Origin: Straminergon stramineum
Lineage: Eukaryota > Streptophyta > Bryopsida > Hypnales > Calliergonaceae
Reading direction: 5' to 3'
Length of the DNA: 64,000 bases
Assembly (NCBI GenBank): GCA_963920665.1
Contig: OY987273.1
Span: 9,240,501-9,304,500, forward strand
Below the pieces are notes generated by a model that worked only from the letters and a program-made list of their open reading frames with translations, was not told where the DNA came from and did no database searches. Below are positions 49,078 to 60,363 of this stretch, in pieces. Both the position numbers and the translations under genes were made by a program. Every line of letters starts with the position of its first letter. Positions within the stretch are counted from its first letter, which is position 1.

Positions 49078-49454
49078 TTAAAGTTGTAATTAAGTTTGGA
49101 ACATCCAAATTTGAGGAGTATAAGTACATACTATCTAAGTACATACCAAGCAGGGCAGAGATGCTCAATAACGTCACCGATCGAGGAACTGCTCCTAACG
49201 TGCCACTCCTTTTTCTTTTTAAGAAAGGCAATACTTTTGAAATTGCCATGCGTGGATTAATGAAGTCTAAATACGACACGCCCTCTAATTGTGTGTACTA
49301 CCTAGACCCTTCAAAGAATATGAAGGCGAAGTGGAGGATTGAGCCTATTGAACTAAGAATGGAGTTCTACTTGGACATCCTTCATGCATTTGCTATGCCG
49401 CAGAATAAAGTCCTTGGCCTCTATTTGGAAGCCAAGTTCATGCTTGCTATAAAG
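49078..49454 (+). pseudogene. Methyltransferase-like gene, motif I-like exon
   Basis: The open frame continues the previous block: VVIKFGTSKFEEYKYILSKY, AEMLNNVTDRGTAPNVPLLF, FEIAMRGLMKSKYDTPSNCV, then KWRIEPIELRMEFYLDILHA and FAMPQNKVLGLYLEAKFMLA. The last part mirrors the KP.EL...I...S.PGD.VLD.F.GSGTT..AA region (motif I) of beta-class (N6_N4_Mtase) enzymes, where it follows the DPPY motif; the glycines are mostly lost. The exon ends IK at the donor GTAAAT (49455). It has no stop within this exon. Confidence 0.5.
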
Positions 49455-49552
49455 GTAAATCTACCCCCTTTCAGAACTAGTTATTGTCAGGTCGAGGATA
49501 TCGATTGGAGTTTTGTTTCATAAGACATTAATTTTCTTTGCTAATTTATATT

Positions 49553-49573
49553 TTATTCTCGACTTGAAGATAA
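49553..49573 (+). repeat. 21-bp palindrome family, site h
   Basis: TTATT, core CTCGACTTGAA, GATAA, inside the intron, 16 bp before the W target site. Confidence 0.65.
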
Positions 49574-49593
49574 CATCATATTTCCAAGACCTT

Positions 49594-50764
49594 TGTCGTA
49601 GCACAGGATAAGTAATTTCCCTATTATGCTCACAAAAATCACTCTAGAGCATAACTAAGTGAGTCTAAAGATCGAAACCACGAGATTCTGTGAAGTATTT
49701 AGCTTTATTATGCTAGTAAGCTCTCCTAACCTCAAAAACTTCCTTTCCGGTCCTAGATCTCCAACCGGAAAACCACCAACCACTAGGAGGATTAGGACCG
49801 GATCACTTCTTATCCGACTCTTTAAACCTCCGGTTAACCCAATTTTTCCAATTTCCATGACCTAAACAATTCCGGTCCTGGTACTTTTCTGAACCAATCC
49901 GCTCTGGATTGTCCCCCTATCTCCTCAATTCCCTTCCGGTTTAATTTTGCCTTTGTTGGACCATCAAAGGGTTCGCCACTTAGATTTGTGAGTGGTAGGC
50001 CCACCACTCCTTCTATGGATTATAGTGGTTGAAGGTCCACTGTTCTCTCCCTTCCTCTCCTAACTAGCTCAGATCCGGTTTGATCTCTCACAACAATCTC
50101 GACAGCAATCTGGAATGCAAGTCACACAGGGATCCCCCGTACGATCCCTTCATACTACAACGACTTTGATGCCAGATCCTACCCATGCAGAACTTAGTGG
50201 TTACAAGTGTACTCGTCCGTTCCAACAGTTATCAAAACTAATCCGTTTACCAACAAAGGCGGTGAGACCTCTCAGGAGATCGGACACTCAACCGGATTTC
50301 CCACCCGGGAGTTCTAATGCGATTAAGGATACCCTCCCTATCCGCCTAGCCTAACAACGGTTTTCTCACCCAGATTTATAAGCTTTAACTCTACTGAGGC
50401 ACTGAAATCTACTCCCAACACTTACAGAAACCCGCTCACATACACTAAGGATCAGAAAATTACGCAACAAAGGGAGAAATCTATCCGCCACTCAGGCCTA
50501 CACCTTTCTAACTCAATATCATGCGATCTTGCCACACTGGGGGAGAAACACACAACAACAGAGCGCATACAAAGGTACAATATAATTTGCAAAAAGAAGA
50601 CTCCCAGCATCCCTCGTGAGCCCTGACTTAAATACAAGTAAAAAAGGTACAATTTGAGCAGCAAAATCCGCAAAAGTTCTGCCGCAATCTCAACCAAAAT
50701 TTTTGTTCCTACCTACTCCTACTTCTAACCGGATCGGATCTTGATCCAAATCCGTTCCTACTAT
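49594..50764 (-). other. W 3' region without ORF
   Basis: The part after the W ORF, rich in CCGGAT/CCGGTT, comparable in position and size (about 1.1-1.2 kb) to the ORF-free 3' regions of X1-X3. Confidence 0.5.
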
Positions 50765-51112
50765 TTACACTTCACCTACCCGAGATCCAATGGTGGCACT
50801 ACTCGCTCCCGGATCCATGTCCTTGAAAATCTCGTTGAGGTTCCGGTTCCACTCGCCCTCCTGCGGGTTAGGAACTTGTTCGCGTTTGGGGGTCGAATCC
50901 AAGTTGATGGCAGTTCCGCACGTGCTGGCTTGAGTCGCCTTCCACTCTGATATCTTCGACTTCGAAGTGGTATCCTTCCCCTCTTGTGCTGCTACATCTA
51001 GGAACGAATCTTGTAGCAAGAGATCCGAGAGTTGGATCCCTCGGGAGCAAGTAGCTCCCAATACTAACCGACTACTTTCATCCATACGGTTAGCGGCTAT
51101 CTGCGCCTCTCT
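50765..51112 (-). pseudogene. W protein, C-terminal part
   Basis: It continues the W ORF after X3: when X3 and one duplicated TCTCT are removed the frame reads EAVMR then EAQIAANRMDESSRLVLGAT. It ends GSRVGEV and TAG. It is polar, without a recognised domain. Confidence 0.6.
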
Positions 51113-54100
51113 TGTCGTATGCGTAGAGTGCGGTAAATACCATTTACAACACCCAAATGTGTAAACTAACTTGAAATATCGTCCCCAGAGATTCTAGTAT
51201 GTTGTTGCAAGCCTAGGTTATCCGTTCTACCAACTTAAGCTCTCCTTTCTCCTTTTCTCTCTTTCCGGATTACTACCTTTCTGGAATCCAATCTGGATCC
51301 ACTCCAATCCGGAATCCGGATCTGTCTTCTCACTCACAAACACTGGTTTTTGGTACCTCTGTTTTACCCTCAGAGGGTCCGCCTTTGATTGTATAAAGGG
51401 GCAGGGACTTGCCACTTCTATTCCTCACACTCTCCTCTCTCTCAAAACTACAAAACACACACTTAGACCAGATGTTGCACTAGATCAGACTGGAAACACT
51501 CTCACAACCTTCCAGATGGCCAACCCGGGAGGCAGGTCACTCAGATCCGTAACAAGTCTTCTCCACTACAACGACAGACCAACAGAAACCGGAACTAATC
51601 CGGGGGTTGTAAGTTATTTGCTAAACTGATCCTAGGGTTTGGCTGACCTTCTGGTAAGTGGTATGGGGTTTTCTTCCACTGGCGGTTGCTTATCTCCGCA
51701 CAGAACCCTCCCTAGTAATCCGGACTCGCGGCCCTACCACTCCTAATCGGATTCTCGTTACAATAGTTTAAAGGCACGTGCTCAATACCAAAGTCACTAG
51801 TCTAGATTCTATCACAAACATTCCCCACAAATCAAACCCAAGTCCCCTCAAATCCGGATTCCTCCTTTTCTCCTCCTCTCTCACACTTCACTCACTCACA
51901 CGGAAACACAAGAAAGCTGGATATACAACAGATCAATCCCTGAGGGTCCACTTGGTGGCTTAGATTAAAAGAAAGGATGCCAAGATACAAACTATAATGC
52001 TAGGATGGAATGAGAGGCAAACAAACCGCCTCACACTTAAAAACACAAAACAACCCAAAGCCGAAAAGGCCAAAAAGGCACCCGGAAATCCAGGTGACCA
52101 CTCACAACCTTACCAAAAAATCCGGAAAAGGTGAGATCCTACAAATCCGGAACTCGGTCCCACACCTGGAAATCCGGATCCGGTTCAAAATCCAAAATCC
52201 TATCTACCTAACGGAAGATCCTAACTACTTTGCCTTCCGTGCTTTCTTCAGGCTGCTCCTGCCTTGACTCACTGGTGTTCGCAGAGATGACCTTGGTGTT
52301 GCCTTCGGGGTCGCCTTCATGGGGGTCGACCGTAATGCTGCCCGGGTCTGTATCTTCCAGATCTCCGAAGGAGAGTACTCCGTTTCTTCGTCATCCTCGT
52401 CCTCCGATCCGGTCCGGTATTCTTCCTCCTCAGATTTCTCAATCTGAGTGATCCCCCTTTCAATCTCCTCGCTTGGAGACGTCTCATCCAACATGATGGG
52501 CTCGATCTCCTTCCTTGGTTGCTGCTGCTCCTCCACCATATGTTTGAACTCCTCCGAGTGAGAGCGGGCCGGATTCAACACCCCCCCGATCTACTCTATC
52601 AGTTGGCCATGGGCTTGGGTGTGAGGTGTCGACAGCGGCTCTTTTTCCGGAAGGTTGAAGACTGGGACGGGTGGAGACACCGTAACCTCTGGAGGCGCCA
52701 ACTCCCGTCTTGTATCTGACTGCGTGCTAGACTCTGGTGCTGACTTCACACTCCCCCGGATTGTCTTCTCCAGCTACTTGGAGAAGGGTTCCGTCGAGTA
52801 CCAAAGAGTCTCCCACGGGACTTCCGGTCTTGAAGGTAACGGCATTGAAGCGGTGAGCTTGACGGGTGTCTCTGTGTCGAAATGGATCTTTGGAAAGTTG
52901 GAGAAGTCCATTATCCGGTCTGGGTCGATCCGCCCAAGCAACTGCCTCACATCCTTGAGTGTGAGCTCCATCCTTGAGGAGAAGTCCACGAGTATCCAGA
53001 TTACCTTGGATCCGGTGAGGTGCCCTTCCTCGGTCAACTGGCTTTGGGTTAGAGCTGCCTTCATCACCATATCAGTCGGCTTGTCTACCAAGTCGGATAA
53101 ATTCTTCAACAGCTGGAGGGCTTCCCTCTCCCTTTGCTTCGCTTCAGCCATCTCGCCTTGCGCTCAGCTGAGTCTCGCCTGAAGATCCGCTTTCTCCTTC
53201 TTCAGAGCTACGATCTGCTTATCCTTCCGCTCTAGGACTTCTCGATTTGGAAGTTTCTTCAACGCGTCGAGGATGTCTTCCGGTTCCGTCTTTAGCTCCC
53301 GCCCTATCCTCCTGAGCAGATCCATCAAGCTCTTGTGGTACTCTTGCGCTTGGAGTACCTAGTTGAACCCGGTCTTGAAGAACCCAAAAATGCTTCCTTC
53401 CTCCTCTTCGGAGATCCTCTGTTGAGCCGGAAGCTTTCCCCGTGATGTCAGATCCGTCGACTTCCGGTGCCTCCGCTCCAAGGGTTGCTTGTCTTCTTCC
53501 GGATCCTCCTCCTCGTCCAGCGGCGGCTGCGTCGCCGTCACTTCTTCTGTCAGCCCGTATTGAAGGATGGTTGCTCCGGTGTTGTACTCCACCATTTCCG
53601 CATTGCTGAGCAGCTCCACATGGTGGTACAGATGAAAAAGATACGGCCCTATGGGGCTAGTCTTTCCCTTTCCTACGTTGGCGGCAAGTTTGGCGACTAC
53701 TGAGCTAATCACCTTGCCCGAACTGACTGGTCTACCCTCAAAAGCACCAAAGATGGTGTTTACTACCATAACCGTAACCCGTGTAGGTTTTTTCGGATAC
53801 AGGATAGGGATCAAGAACTCTAAGATGTGTCTCTGTCGAGCATCCAGACAATCACTAATCGCATACCCTTCCTTAGAATGGGCCGCGTTTTTGAACTTCC
53901 CGACCGTAAACTTGTCGGTGCGGGATGCTAATCCGGATCCCTTCTTGGGAAATCCGTAAACCCTAGCCCAGACTTCATCTGTCCAGGTTTGAGGCCTTCC
54001 TTTCACCGTCAACTCATACTGGTTAGAAGCACCTATTATCAATTCTTGGATCATCTGGTCGTTCTTTACGGTCTACGGCCGCAAGAACAGACCGACACAC

Positions 54101-54633
54101 CCTATCTCACTGAGGTCATCCTCTAGTTGGGATCTGTCTCTCAGCCTTTCCGGAATGGTTGGACAAACCATCCAGCCGGTGACCAAAGTCTTCTGAATAT
54201 CTCCCTCCGCCATCTCAACTATTCAGAAATCTGAAGATACTATCACCTCTCACGTGAGCACTAATTCACCACTCTTTCACTCAGCTATGCGCGCACAAAA
54301 CAGTTGTGGGAAAAGAGGAAGAGGAAATGGTAGTGGCGGGGTTAAGTACCCGTCAAAATACCGACCGTTCGTAAAGCAGACCGTTCACCCGTAATGGGTC
54401 CCTATTTCTAGACCGGAAGTCTAGGTACTAGGCTGTCGCTATCAGGGTTTCCGGAATCCGGATCCGTCTTGGGTTCCGTTACGGATTACTTGGAGCATCC
54501 ATTCAGTGTTAGTGAGAGGTTTAGGCTAAGAGGGTTTTTATCCTTTTGGCTTGTTAAGAATTTTGAAAAATTCTATATACTTATACTTCTTTTAGTACTA
54601 ACATGGTGACTTCTAAGATTATGGCTCGCGACA
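51113..54633 (-). mobile_element. X-family element, copy X3, nested in W
   Basis: Minus strand: starts TGTCGCGAGCC at 54633, ends GCATACGACA at 51113, 3521 bp. The exact duplication TCTCT flanks it (51108-51112 and 54634-54638). It splits the W ORF. Confidence 0.88.
52225..54213 (-). pseudogene. X-family protein, copy X3 (least decayed)
   Basis: From ATG 54213 (MAEGDIQKTLVTGWMVCPTI) one frame of about 663 codons runs to TAG 52225. It has only a few stops: TAG at 54075-54073 and 53361-53359, and stops at about 53169, 52774 and 52594. Blocks in order: QLEDDLSEIGCVGLFLRP, MIQELIIGASNQYEL, WARVYGFPKKGSGL, EGYAISDCLDARQRHILEFL, YPKKPTRVTVMVVNTIFGAF, GKTSPIGPYLFHLYHHVELL, an acidic stretch, a coiled coil with RREREALQ-type heptads (EMAEAKQREREALQLLKNLS), DPDRIMDFSNFPKIHFDTET, a second acidic region and a basic end (SSLKKARKAK). 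A nuclear, DNA- or RNA-linked structural protein is plausible, but the function is unknown. Comparison with X2 shows the stops sit at Trp and Gln codons. Confidence 0.65.
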
Positions 54634-54638
54634 TCTCT

Positions 54639-55967
54639 CATCACGGCTTCCACTTGCTCGGTGAAGTCACTAAGAATCCGGATCATCCGGGTTCCGAACA
54701 GCTTCTTCTCCTCATGCATCTTCTCATCAAATAGCTTCATCTTTGTGGCGACTATTCCGGTTTCCCCAAATGTAGCCTTCACCCGCTCCACTATCTTGTG
54801 AGACTCTTCTGCCATCATGCGAGCAGCTGCAACATTCTCCTTCAGCACAAGGAGTTCAACCTTCACACGATCCACCTCCTCTTGAAGCCTACGGATCTCC
54901 TCTTCCTGTTTCCAGATCTCAACCGGATCGGAGATGTAGCTTGCCACCTTCTCCGATAGTTCCTGATCCGGCGGCGCTCCAACCAACTTCCCAATCGTAA
55001 CTAGGATTCTTCTCTTCAGCTCCCAATCCGATCTGACATCACACAGAATCTTCACGAGAGAAGTGAACGGATCATCAGAATCCACTTCCTCCGATATAGT
55101 CTTCTCAACTTCCGGTCTTTCTTCCGGGGCTGTCGTATCACGTTTTGGCGGCGTCCCTCGTTTGTTGGGGGAGGTAGTCTTTTGGCGCTTGATCAACGGC
55201 ATTGGCGCCTCCTCTTCTTCAGACTCCCAATCCTCTCCTGGCTCAAAACCGGATTTGGCCTCCTCATCCGATCCCGATTCCCCATATCTTAGGACTACTT
55301 CCTGATCCTTCCACACCCTGTCCTCTATATCATTCAGGAGTTGTTGGGACTTATAGAGATGCATTAAGTATGGGCACACTAGAGTTGCCCTACTCTTTCC
55401 AACTCTATTGACTAACTAGATCACTAGATCGAAAATGATCTGGGCCCAGTCGACTTTTCGGTCCCCTTTCAGGGCGCCGAAAATAGTATTCACAAGGGTA
55501 ATGGTTACCCTTGTTGGCTTTTCCGGATGCAAGATCGGAACGAGGAACTGTAAGAGTCGGCGGTGCAGCTCATCAATACAGTCCTCTATGGCGTATCCAT
55601 CCTTCGGGTTGACTGCACCCTCGAACTTGCCTTAGACGAAATCGTCCTTCCAACTAGCCATCCCGAATCCTCCTGGACGGAAACTGTTAACCGATCTCCA
55701 GACATCTTCCGTCCAAAGATGTGGAACCGCTCTCAAAGTATTATCCCACTCATTGGACACTTTGCCCAAGAGTTCCCTCACTAGGACTTCCTCTTTGAAG
55801 CCCTAGGGCTTTGTTGCAAACCCTATACATCCCATGGAGTTTAAATCATCCATGAGTTCTGCTCTAGTATCCTCTAAAAGAGGAACAACCGGAACTATTT
55901 TCTGGAGTTTGACCTCTACTGCTAATGATGAGATAGCCTGGCCTCTAGTTCTCCTGAGCTACGGCAT
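54639..55967 (-). pseudogene. W protein, N-terminal part
   Basis: From ATG 55967 (followed almost at once by TAG) the frame reads ISSLAVEVKLQKIVPVVPLL, DDLNSMGCIGFATKP, LWTEDVWRSVNSFRPGGFGM, PKDGYAIEDCIDELHRRLLQ, FLVPILHPEKPTRVTITLVN followed by TIFGAL, and VCPYLMHLYKSQQLL. These match the X-family blocks in order. Then come an acidic region, a basic KRQKTTSPNKRGTPPKRD stretch and a long coiled coil (EEEIRRLQEEVDRVKVELLV). Stops occur near 55960, 55813, 55634 and 55417. Confidence 0.6.
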
Positions 55968-56220
55968 GGACACGGATGCGAGCTCGGAGGATCCCCTTTC
56001 TGATCCTACCTCACTTTCTCTCTCCTAGCCGCATGTCCCGTTCCTTTCTTTCACTCTCTGATCTCAACTAGAAACCAAACTAAGATACTAACACTATAAC
56101 TCTCGGAGAAAACACTCACACACAAAGATTGACACGGAAAGTAAACATTGACAAACGCGAGGAGCTTGAGAGCACTGAAAACAAAAAATGCAAAAGAGGT
56201 GCGTCTGGCCAAGCCAACCC

Positions 56221-56227
56221 TTATATA
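56221..56227 (-). promoter_or_regulatory. TATA box upstream of W ORF
   Basis: TATATAA in AGTATATAAGGGTTGG, about 250 bp upstream of the W start codon; the intervening leader is CT-rich. Confidence 0.5.
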
Positions 56228-56551
56228 CTTGCTGGACCCCCTGCCACCTCAACATGACCTAATCCGGATCCGGTTCCTTCCTGATATCCGGTTCATACCC
56301 TATCCGGTTAGGGATCCGCTCCTATCCATCTTTCTTTGAAAACCGGATTGAGTAGATCTTTCCACTATCTCATTCTCCTCTTCTATTTCCGCTCTTTGTG
56401 GTTCCTTAACCGAATCCGGATACCCATATCCACCTTTCCAATTAGTATTGCTAAGTAAAACCAAAAAAACTAGAGTTTCACATTGCCACAACCTTTATTT
56501 TCGAATGTGATCATGATGATGATTATTTAATTATTTGATTATCGACTGCAG

Positions 56552-57214
56552 ATGTTTGGAGCATTTTTCTATGGTTTTGTCGACAAGGATGAGGTGAAGT
56601 CATATATGAGAATTTCAAATCTAGAAAATAAAATGGATAAGAACGATTTTAGGTTTTCAAATTTGTCTTATTCACTTTTATACAAAAAACCAGCAACTCG
56701 AGAACTCATGGCTGTTCATTCAAATTCTCTTCCGTCACTGCCTATGATGCTAGACTCACTAGCTGTAGCTACTCTCCTTGTCAATAGAGAGAGGGAGTCG
56801 GTGGATCCTCATATGTGTACTAATCCTAATCTAGAGGGCATTGACAAGTTTGGAACCAACACCTTCCAAGTTCATATGTGGATATTAACTCTAGCCACAC
56901 CTCTACTATTGCAAACTATGAACAATGAAGAGGATATTGAGATAGATACAGAGTTTGAACAAGAGCAACAACAACAATCCACGCTTTTGTCGAGAGCGAC
57001 AAGAATCGAGGCTAATGAGGGTGTGATCATGAATGAAGATTTTAGGTCGGATGACATCTCTATACTTGAGGAACCACAACTTGCTTGGAGAAATGATATT
57101 TCGACGTTGGAAGAGGCTGAACTTATCATCATTAGCGATATAAGGCTTTTTCACCGCAAGGCAAAGAAGCCCCCTAGATTTGGCCAACAGGGAGTGTATG
57201 GGACCTCTACCTAA
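56552..57214 (+). pseudogene. Methyltransferase-like gene, last exon (open)
   Basis: 220 codons without a stop, from just after CTGCAG to TAA 57212-57214. It begins MFGAFFYGFVDKDEVKSYM, which fits the LGR..IGIDID.E.V..A region that follows motif I in beta-class methyltransferases. It continues with NLENKMDKNDFRFSNLSYSL, ATPLLLQTMNNEEDIEIDTE and a glutamine-rich stretch. The remaining tail has no known domain. This is the last exon of a gene that is broken upstream, so it is most likely a dead exon still open by chance or youth. Confidence 0.5.
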
Positions 57215-58890
57215 ATTCCCTCTAAGCAAAAAACTCCAACAATAAGATTTTTGGTGAATTTTGACCTAAGTAACTCTATGTAAGAAGGTGGCAACCCATC
57301 TCACATCACCAAATACACCTCCTAACAACCTACTATCATCCAATTAAGCATTCAAGTAGATTGTAGCAATTTGAATGCCAAAATCTACCTCAAATGTGCC
57401 ATTTGGGGCTCAAAATGGCCAAAATGGGATTCTCAATACTAATCACAGCACCTCACATCTCACCCAAACCCTAAAAAGTGAAATTCATATTTATGCAATT
57501 GCAATCACATCAACCACCCTAACTCAACAAACATTACACTTACAACAATTTTATTAGCAAAGTGCAATGAAAATTGCAATGATTGAATTATAATTGTAAA
57601 GATTGCACCAAAAAACCCTCAAATTCAGCTCACTCCAAAGGGCAACAAACCCTCTTCCACAAAAACAGCTGTCATTTTTTCGTCCTTGTTCCAAATGGGT
57701 CGATCTTAAACTTTCTAGAAATTCAGCTTCAAGGCGCACCACCCCTCCAATTTTCAGTTGATTCCGCCATGTCGTTCTCCCGATGTTGCCTGCCAAAGTT
57801 GGTAGTCCTCCATTGTTGCGGCAGCCAACCTCCCCGCACAAAATCGTCTACAACCGTCATGTATTGGCTTCAAATTGGGTGAGCCATAGCTTTTCGAAAA
57901 CCTAACTTCAAGGCACTCCATCCCTCTAAATTTCAGCCTCATTCAATTTTTCACACTCCCACAATTAGCCATCAAAGTTGACACTCCAATCCCAACTCAC
58001 ATTTTTCCCTTTTTCTCAAGTACTTTCCCATCTGACTTCAAAACCCTTCATTTTTCACCCATTTTCTTTCATAAAAATGGTGAAACCTACTTAAAAAATT
58101 GTTCCTAATCTTCCCCTACCCTACTCTTTAGTAATTCATGCTTTAAATGCCCACTAATCACAACATTCCTCTCAAAACATACACACCAAAAGATTTCACA
58201 ATAGTTGAGAGAGAGAGGACTCCAAACCCTAATTTTGCCTATATCGAACTTTCTAACAGATTAATTTTACCTAACTACTTTCATACTAAATTACTGCAAA
58301 TCTACTAATTTGGTGCAAAAAGCGCCAATTTAGTGCAAATCGTGCTAGGTTACTGTAAATCTGCTAGTTTAGTGTAAACTACTCTAATTTAGTGTAAAAC
58401 ACTCTAAATGACTGAAAAACTCCTATTTTAGTGTTTCTAACACTATTTTAGTATTTTACTCACTACACTAGTGTTTTAGTCATAGTTTTAGTCTAGCTAA
58501 CTTCTTTTGTGTTTTTTATTATTTATTATTTATTATTTTTTGTAGTTTTTAATTTACTTTTAGTTTCATTTCCTACTTCTAGTCTTTTGTTTTCATTTTC
58601 ATTTTTCATTTTTTGTTTTCATTTTGTCATCCTTTTACAGTTAGCCTAATTTGGTTACTATACAAAATCTTGCTTAAACTCTTTTTAGTTTTAACTCCCC
58701 ATTTTTTCCCTAGAATTTCCCTAATTTTCTCCTAATTGCATTTTCTAGCATCTCACCCTAACTTCATGAAATTTCCATTGCTATTTAGCAAAAAACTCCC
58801 TAACTAATGGTTATGGCTTAATCCGGAGTACTAACACTTCCGGATTTGTAAATTCACACTTAATGTTTATATTTTTGGATTTTTACATAG
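57215..58890. other. Non-coding gap with degenerate ~20-bp repeats
   Basis: AT-rich. At about 58295-58460 a TTTAGTG(C/T)AAA motif recurs about eight times at 18-25 bp. There are T-rich and TTATTA runs around 58500-58620. Short frames near 57583-57882 (both strands) lack motifs. Confidence 0.5.
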
Positions 58891-59803
58891 TGAACTAATA
58901 TGGTGGTTCACAAGTGACAATGATGATATTGATCATGCCCATTTCTCTAATGATGACGAGAAGGATGAAGGCATTCCGCTGGTGATGAAGATGAAACCCG
59001 TTGTTGCACCCTCAGGTGATGTCGTGAAGGTGGAGAAGGATTGGTGACAAAAAATCAAAGATAAATGAGTGAGAAGAATTGCTCCAAAGGTAGAGAGGAA
59101 AGCAAAGGAGAAACAACTAGTAGATGCAATAGCGAAAAATATAGAGACAAATTCCAAAATGCTGAAAATGTAGGAGGAGTCAAAGGTTTAGTTCTCTAAG
59201 TTGAATAGTCAAGTTACATTGCTTCTTCAAGTGATGAATTTGTAGAACAATCAATCTCAAAACCAACCACTATTTCTTTTTAGGGCTCTAGCACCACAAC
59301 CTCCCCCTTTGACAATCAATGCTCTTGTTGCGCAAGAAAGGCTACATCTAATGTCTTCACTCCCTTATCCTTGACTCGAGGATAACCAAGACTATGTTTC
59401 CCTCGCTCATGAAGATTTGATCAACTCAATCCCAACATCCCAACTATTGAGGGTTTCTTCTCCCAATCAAGCAGCTTTCGAAGTCCTCCTCCCTAAGGTT
59501 GTGGATGGTTCTCAGACAAGAGACAACACACAAGTTTCACAACAATATCATCAAGGCGATGACAAGGACGAAGTAGAATCAGGACCTATTTTACAAGTAG
59601 CTACAATGGACACACTAGTGTGTGGCATGTTGTCTCAAGTCATGTTGGAGTTGCAATCACCCTTATCTGTAGAGGAAGAAAGGGTCGACTACAAAGCTAG
59701 CGATAATGATATCCATGATAATGTCGCCGAGGAGATGGTAGGGGGGCCTCTTACCTCAATGGTAATGGGAGGGGATGCACCTCAAGAGGTTAGATTCGCT
59801 TAG
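58891..59803 (+). pseudogene. Second unrecognised decayed ORF
   Basis: One plus frame: NDDIDHAHFSNDDEKDEGIP, KPVVAPSGDVVKVEKDW, RRIAPKVERKAKEKQLVDAI, NQSQNQPLFLFRALAPQPPP, SLAHEDLINSIPTSQLL. It then runs open from 59417 to TAG 59801-59803 (QVSQQYHQGDDKDEVESGP, VEEERVDYKASDNDIHDN). Stops at about 59045, 59066, 59171 and 59387-ish interrupt it. It is acidic and proline/glutamine rich, without a known domain. It carries palindrome site j within the frame. X2 sits just after it. Confidence 0.4.
59365..59385 (+). repeat. 21-bp palindrome family, site j
   Basis: TTATCCT and AGGATAA pair perfectly around TGACTCG. It lies in the 58.9-59.8 kb ORF and contributes an in-frame TGA there. Confidence 0.7.
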
Positions 59804-60363
59804 GCACAACCCTCTGACCCCTATGGTTTCGATTGAGTCCATAAAACGTGGTGTCATTCCTGCTTGTGTGTATGCCTTGTAGCGAGAAGGCTTTGAGTAG
59901 AGATTGAATCTCATATGTATCCATGTTGCTTAGCAGGTGGTGTGGCCACTATCGCAAGACGTAAACTCAAAATCTATCAGGTTAGTATAAAATATGTCTA
60001 TAATAGTATAGAATTTTTTGAAATTTCCAATAGGTCAAATAAAATTAGAATCCTCTTAGCCTAAACATTGCATTAAGGTTGAGAGGATGATTCAGGTGTT
60101 CCGTAAAAGGATCCAAGACGAAACCGGATTCCGGAAACCCAGATAGCGATAACCTATGGCCTAGAGTTTTGGTCTAGGAATCTAGGGAACTGTTACAGGT
60201 AAACAGTCCGCTTCTGGAACGATCGGTAGGATGATGAGTACTTAACCCCACCACTTCCATTTCTCCTTCCTCTTTCTTACACAATGGTTTTGCGCTCGTA
60301 TAGTTGACTAAAAGAGTGGTGAGTTAGTGATCGTTTCAAGAGTTTAGTTAGTTCTAGTTTACG

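Larger units (their letters stand above)
49594..56490 (-). mobile_element. X/W-family element W (contains X3)
   Basis: On the minus strand it starts TGTGGCAATGTG at 56490 and ends GTGCTACGACA at 49594. The exact duplication ACCTT flanks it (49589-49593 and 56491-56495). Without X3 and its duplication it is about 3.37 kb. Its protein is a distant relative of that of X1-X3. It inserted in an intron. Confidence 0.87.
49455..56551 (+). other. Intron of methyltransferase-like gene (contains element W)
   Basis: GTAAAT at 49455 and GACTGCAG at 56544-56551, phase 0 on both sides. The intron without W (6897 bp) and one ACCTT would be 195 bp. It contains palindrome site h and a half-site at its end (TTATCGACTGCAG). 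Confidence 0.6.

Noticed and set aside
53467..53959. Plus-strand ORFs over X3
   Set aside because: Antisense shadows of the minus-strand X3 protein, which aligns with the other copies.
55063..55784. Plus-strand ORFs over W
   Set aside because: Antisense shadows of the W protein frame.
57583..57942. ORFs on both strands near 57.7 kb
   Set aside because: Overlapping opposite-strand frames of similar length, no motifs; chance frames.
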